A stretch of 64,000 nucleotides of DNA from NCBI RefSeq assembly GCF_023703415.1, contig NZ_JAGMTU010000002.1:372001-436000 (forward strand), given 5' to 3'. The DNA comes from Microbacterium sp. USTB-Y. GTDB taxonomy: Bacteria > Actinomycetota > Actinomycetes > Actinomycetales > Microbacteriaceae. Numbering within the stretch: position 1 is the first letter of the stretch; the number at the start of each line of letters is the position of its first letter. The notes under the pieces were generated by a model. That model was given only the letters and a program-made list of their open reading frames with translations. It made no database searches and was not told where the DNA came from. Positions 60,829-64,000 of the stretch are shown piece after piece. The translations under genes and the position numbers were made by a program.

Positions 60829-62141
60829 ACGCCGCGACCCTGCGTCTGCTCCTGCGTCCCGCACCGGGTTCCGCCGGAGTCGTCGTGATCCCCGCGGTCG
60901 CGTTCGCCGTGGTCTCCGCACTCGTGCTCACGGTCGTGGGCGGTGCGCAGGCGTTCTGGGGATGGACGGACGAGTACGCGATGATCTACCAGATCCTCGC
61001 CGCCGTCGCGCTGGTGCTGCTGGTGCTGCCCCTCGCCTCGCTCGGCGGGGCGGCCGCCCGGCTCTCCGCCCGCCGGCGGGACGAGCGACTCTCGACGCTG
61101 CGGCTGCTGGGTGTCAGCGGGTTCGGCGTGGGCGTGGTGGCGGTCGTCGAGGCGACGCTCGTCGCCGCAGCGGGTGTGCTCGCCGGGGTGCTGCTGACGA
61201 TCGGGATCGCGCCGCTCGTCGGTCTCATCCCGTTCCGCGGCGCTCCGCTCGGATCGGCCGTGATGCTGCCGCCACTGCTGACCGCGGCGATCGCGATCGG
61301 GACCGTGCTGCTCGCGACCGTGAGCGCCGTGATCGGGCTTCGTCGGGTGGTGATCTCACCACTGGGCGTGCGCACCAGGACCACTCCCCGCACACCCCAT
61401 TGGGTGCGCGCCCTGATCGCCGTCGTCGTCATCGCGGCAGGGTTCGCGGCCGGCCGGATCGTGCCCGGCATGGGCGAGGCGATCGCGATCATCACCGGCC
61501 TCGTCGCCATCTTCGCCATCGGCCTCCTCGTGCTGAACCTCATCGGGCCGTGGGTGCTGACGGTCGGCGCGCGGATGCAGCTGCGTCGCGCCGGGACTCC
61601 CGCACGGCTCATCGCGGCTCGCATCGTGCTCGACGACGCGAAGGGCGCCTGGCGTCAGGTGAGCGGCATCGCGATGTCGAGCTTCATGGCGGTGTTCGCC
61701 GGCACCGGCGTCGCCCTCATGAATGTGATCGGCAGCGAGAACACCCGCACCGACGACGTCGGGCTCGTGACCGACATGCGCACCGGCCTGATCATCACAC
61801 TCGTCGCGTCCTTCCTGATGGTCGCCTGCTCCGTGGCGGTGACCCAGGCGTCGGACATCCTCGACCAGCGCGAGCTCCATCGCAGCCTGCACTATCTCGG
61901 CGTTCCCGCGGACACGGTCGACGCGGCGCGGCGCCGCGCGGTCATGTCGCCCCTGCTGGTGACGTCGATCGGCTCCGCACTGTGCGCGGCCGTCCTCATC
62001 TTCCCGCTCCTCGGGATCGCCCTGATCACCGCGCCGGCTTCGCTCCTCACGATCGCCGCCGTGCTCGCCACCGGGGTCGCGCTCGTCTGGATCGCGACGC
62101 GACTCACCCGTCCGATCCTGCTGCGGGCGTTCGCGGGCTGA
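60825..62141 (+). CDS. FtsX-like ABC permease
   Basis: A 438-residue membrane protein with about ten helices, Arg-rich turn RLSARRRDERLSTLRLLGVS typical of FtsX/MacB permeases, and a matching second half (SDILDQRELHRSLHYLGVPADTV). With the preceding ATPase it should form an exporter, perhaps for a peptide or antibiotic; the substrate is unknown. Confidence 0.88.
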   Translation: MNAATLRLLLRPAPGSAGVVVIPAVAFAVVSALVLTVVGGAQAFWGWTDEYAMIYQILAAVALVLLVLPLASLGGAAARLSARRRDERLSTLRLLGVSGFGVGVVAVVEATLVAAAGVLAGVLLTIGIAPLVGLIPFRGAPLGSAVMLPPLLTAAIAIGTVLLATVSAVIGLRRVVISPLGVRTRTTPRTPHWVRALIAVVVIAAGFAAGRIVPGMGEAIAIITGLVAIFAIGLLVLNLIGPWVLTVGARMQLRRAGTPARLIAARIVLDDAKGAWRQVSGIAMSSFMAVFAGTGVALMNVIGSENTRTDDVGLVTDMRTGLIITLVASFLMVACSVAVTQASDILDQRELHRSLHYLGVPADTVDAARRRAVMSPLLVTSIGSALCAAVLIFPLLGIALITAPASLLTIAAVLATGVALVWIATRLTRPILLRAFAG

Positions 62142-62144
62142 CCC

Positions 62145-62783
62145 TCAGGAACCGGTGGCGGTCGTCAGGAACTCCTCGACGGCCGCGACCGTCGTGGCGT
62201 TGTCGCGATGCACGATGCCGCGGATCCCGACCCGGGCGGCGCCGTCGATCTGCTCCTGCCGATCGTCGATGAAGAAGACCTGTTCCGGGGTCGACTGCAT
62301 CGCCCGGAGCGCCGCCTCGTAGGCCTCCGGTTCCGGCTTGTTCGCGCCGATCTCGTGGCTGTAGCAGATCGGGTCGAAGACGGCGGAGAATCCGTGCCGA
62401 CGCTCCTCCTCTTCGCGCGCACCGTCGGCGGAGTTGGAGAGGATCGCCACTCCCGCCCGCCCCCGCAGCGACCGCGCGTACTCGATCAGTTCGACGTTCG
62501 CCTCGCCGCAGTAGGCGTCCCACAGCTCCTGCACGGCTTCCTCGCGCTGGACGTCGGTGAACCTCAGCGCACGAGCGAAGCCGCTCCAGTACGCCTCGGC
62601 CGTGCCCGGCTCGACATCGATGCGCGGCAGGTCCGCGACGGCGAGCCGCTCGTCGTACTCCGCGCGGGTGAGTCCGGCACGGGTCGCCCACCGATTCGCG
62701 AGCTCCTCCTGCCAGACGCCGTCCTCGACGAGCTCGAGCACGCCGCCGATGTCGAACAGGATCCACGGCCTGGGCTGGGTCAT
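62145..62783 (-). CDS. HAD-superfamily phosphatase (YihX-like)
   Basis: A 212-residue protein with the HAD motifs: LFDIGGVLEL (nucleophile Asp; a Gly replaces the second Asp), VAILSNSADG, lysine in NKPEPEAYEAAL and VFFIDDRQEQIDGA. The pattern resembles YihX-type sugar phosphatases. It is convergent with the permease gene. Confidence 0.85.
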   Translation of the reverse strand: MTQPRPWILFDIGGVLELVEDGVWQEELANRWATRAGLTRAEYDERLAVADLPRIDVEPGTAEAYWSGFARALRFTDVQREEAVQELWDAYCGEANVELIEYARSLRGRAGVAILSNSADGAREEEERRHGFSAVFDPICYSHEIGANKPEPEAYEAALRAMQSTPEQVFFIDDRQEQIDGAARVGIRGIVHRDNATTVAAVEEFLTTATGS

Positions 62784-62903
62784 GGTCCGACGCTAGCCGA
62801 CGCCCGTGAGGCCGGCGATGGGGAGCGCTCCCCCTGTCGATCTCGCCCGCGGCGAGGTGCTGCAGGAGAATGAGAGGATCACCGCCTCCCGGAAGGACTC
62901 CGT

Positions 62904-63365
62904 ATGAGCAGGGTCGTCGACTTCGTCACCGTCTCGACCACAGGACTGGAGGCATCGCCGATCGCCGAGGCGCTCGCCGGCCTGCGGGCGAACGAGGCAC
63001 GCTACATCACCAACAAGTACGGCACGCCGTTCACGGTCAGCACGCCCGGGGAGGATCCCGAGACCCTGGCCTGGGTCACCGAGATCCTGCAGGAGGAGCG
63101 CGGCATCGTGATCGCGAGTCCCGCCCTCGAGGTCAGCGGGTTCGAGGCCGACGGGATCCGGTTCGGATACGTCTTCTACGCCTCGGGGCTCGCGATCAAC
63201 GTGATGTACACGCTCGCCGACGCGGGCAAGCGCGCGGTCGGCTTCAAGCTGTCGCTCGGGATGGAGATCCCGGAGGAGCTGTCGGCGTTCAAGTTCGCCC
63301 GGCAGCGGTCGAAGCTGGCGGGAGAGATCCGCGGCTCCTACTTCGTCATCAAGGGCGAGCACTGA
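62904..63365 (+). CDS. Conserved-looking 153-residue protein, function unknown
   Basis: The protein has a mixed alpha/beta pattern (VVDFVTVSTTGLEASPIAEA, GYVFYASGLAINVMYTLADAG, GFKLSLGMEIPEELSAFKF) and good codon use. No signal or membrane helix is seen and I recognise no family. GAAGGA lies upstream of the ATG. It ends convergent with mutM. Confidence 0.75.
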   Translation: MSRVVDFVTVSTTGLEASPIAEALAGLRANEARYITNKYGTPFTVSTPGEDPETLAWVTEILQEERGIVIASPALEVSGFEADGIRFGYVFYASGLAINVMYTLADAGKRAVGFKLSLGMEIPEELSAFKFARQRSKLAGEIRGSYFVIKGEH

Positions 63366-63399
63366 CGGCGACCGCCCTGCGCCGGACGCCGGCACGCGG

Positions 63400-64000
63400 T
63401 CAGCGTCGTCGCTGACACCGCGGGCAGAAGTGCGAAGAACGGTTCATGAAGGACTCGCGCCGGATCGGTCCACCGCATCGCGGGCAGGGCTGATCGCCAC
63501 GACCGTACGCGTTCAGCGAGTGCGCGAAGTAACCGGCCTGGCCGTTGACGTTGACGTACTGGGCGTCGAAGCTCGTTCCGCCCTCGGCCAGCGCCTTCTC
63601 CAGCACGGCGCGCACCTCCGCCAGCAACCGGTTCACCGCGACGGTCGACAGCGCGGAGGCCGGCGTCTCGGGATGGATCCTCGCCGCCCACAGCGACTCG
63701 TCGGCGTAGATGTTGCCGACCCCGCTGATCACGGCCTGGTCCAGGAGCACCCTCTTGATCGCGCTCGACCGCGTGCCCAGGATCTCACGGAAGAGGCGGT
63801 CCTGGAACGCGTCGTCCATCGGGTCGCGGGCGATGTGCGCCACCTGCGAAGGGATGAGCGGGTCCTCGCTCCCCCATCCGGCAGCGCGACCGTCGTTCGT
63901 GGGCACGAGCGCGTCGACGGCGAGGGATCCGAACGTGCGCTGGTCGGCGAAGACGACGGCGAGCTCCCCATGCCGGGGATGCTCGATGTGGATCCGCACC
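63400..64000 (-). CDS. mutM: Formamidopyrimidine-DNA glycosylase, partial (N-terminus outside window)
   Basis: About 199 C-terminal residues are present; the gene runs off the right edge. RTFGSLAVDALV, LLDQAVISGVGNIYADESLW (the H2TH region) and the zinc finger CPRCGG...FCPRCQ are typical of MutM/Fpg, which excises oxidised purines. The catalytic N-terminal proline lies outside the window. mutM near smc is a common actinobacterial arrangement. Confidence 0.94.
   Translation of the reverse strand, partial: VRIHIEHPRHGELAVVFADQRTFGSLAVDALVPTNDGRAAGWGSEDPLIPSQVAHIARDPMDDAFQDRLFREILGTRSSAIKRVLLDQAVISGVGNIYADESLWAARIHPETPASALSTVAVNRLLAEVRAVLEKALAEGGTSFDAQYVNVNGQAGYFAHSLNAYGRGDQPCPRCGGPIRRESFMNRSSHFCPRCQRRR

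Overview
The window is high-GC actinobacterial DNA. The conserved gene orders (rplS-lepB-rnhB-DUF2469-yraN-yifB, rpsP-KH-rimM-trmD, smc/ftsY/ffh/mutM), the KH and DUF2469 genes and the codon use fit a Microbacteriaceae chromosome, most likely Microbacterium or a close relative. That assignment is inferred from layout, not from a marker-gene comparison.

Positions 1 to about 23,810 look like one end of an integrated genomic island. The right edge falls inside yifB (comM): that gene is intact through its Walker motifs, then stops abruptly where the rest of the AAA domain should follow. The island carries (a) a leftward defence block: a CD-NTase, a stand-alone E2-like protein and a one-helix membrane protein with GTGA start/stop overlaps, readable as a short type II CBASS operon, followed by a nuclease-NACHT STAND protein and a HEPN-like partner; (b) a tightly overlapped leftward operon of about 12 genes for periplasmic copper (two CopC proteins, CopD-CtaG), cytochrome c maturation (ResB, CcdA, TlpA, CtaG) and lipoprotein processing (LspA, Lnt), with a CDF metal exporter just upstream; (c) a DsbA-like thioredoxin; (d) a cadmium module, CmtR plus a P1B-ATPase, with a palindromic operator over the cmtR start codon; (e) a Tat-exported M23 peptidase next to the edge. 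No integrase is visible, so the other end must lie left of position 1.

From 23,779 to 33,327 the chromosome backbone resumes: yifB fragment, yraN, DUF2469, rnhB, lepB and rplS. A small group of mostly rightward genes follows (map, a phosphatase, a DUF4190 protein), then trmD-rimM-KH-rpsP.

From 33,328 to 42,510 there is a catabolic locus that fits the complete D-hydroxyproline pathway: hydroxyproline 2-epimerase, three-subunit D-hydroxyproline dehydrogenase, a DapA-family deaminase and a 2,5-dioxovalerate dehydrogenase, with a GntR regulator. A shared 12-nt element (GTRA-N4-TYAC) lies 130-165 bp before three transcription units. One of these is a distant amidohydrolase gene, which suggests it belongs to the same regulon, possibly as an Xaa-Pro/Hyp dipeptidase. 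A broken hspR-like fragment lies beside the end of this locus.

From 42,603 to 64,000 come a YbdK-type ligase, a glycerol operon (SorC regulator divergent from glpD-glpF-glpK), ffh, a TetR gene divergent from lipB-lipA, a DUF2004-like gene, ftsY and smc. A small operon follows, with a 30-residue ORF that has a near-perfect Shine-Dalgarno, a 92-residue protein and a GNAT enzyme. The window closes with an ABC exporter, a HAD phosphatase, an unknown 153-residue protein and mutM cut by the window edge. I saw no tRNA, rRNA or CRISPR array.
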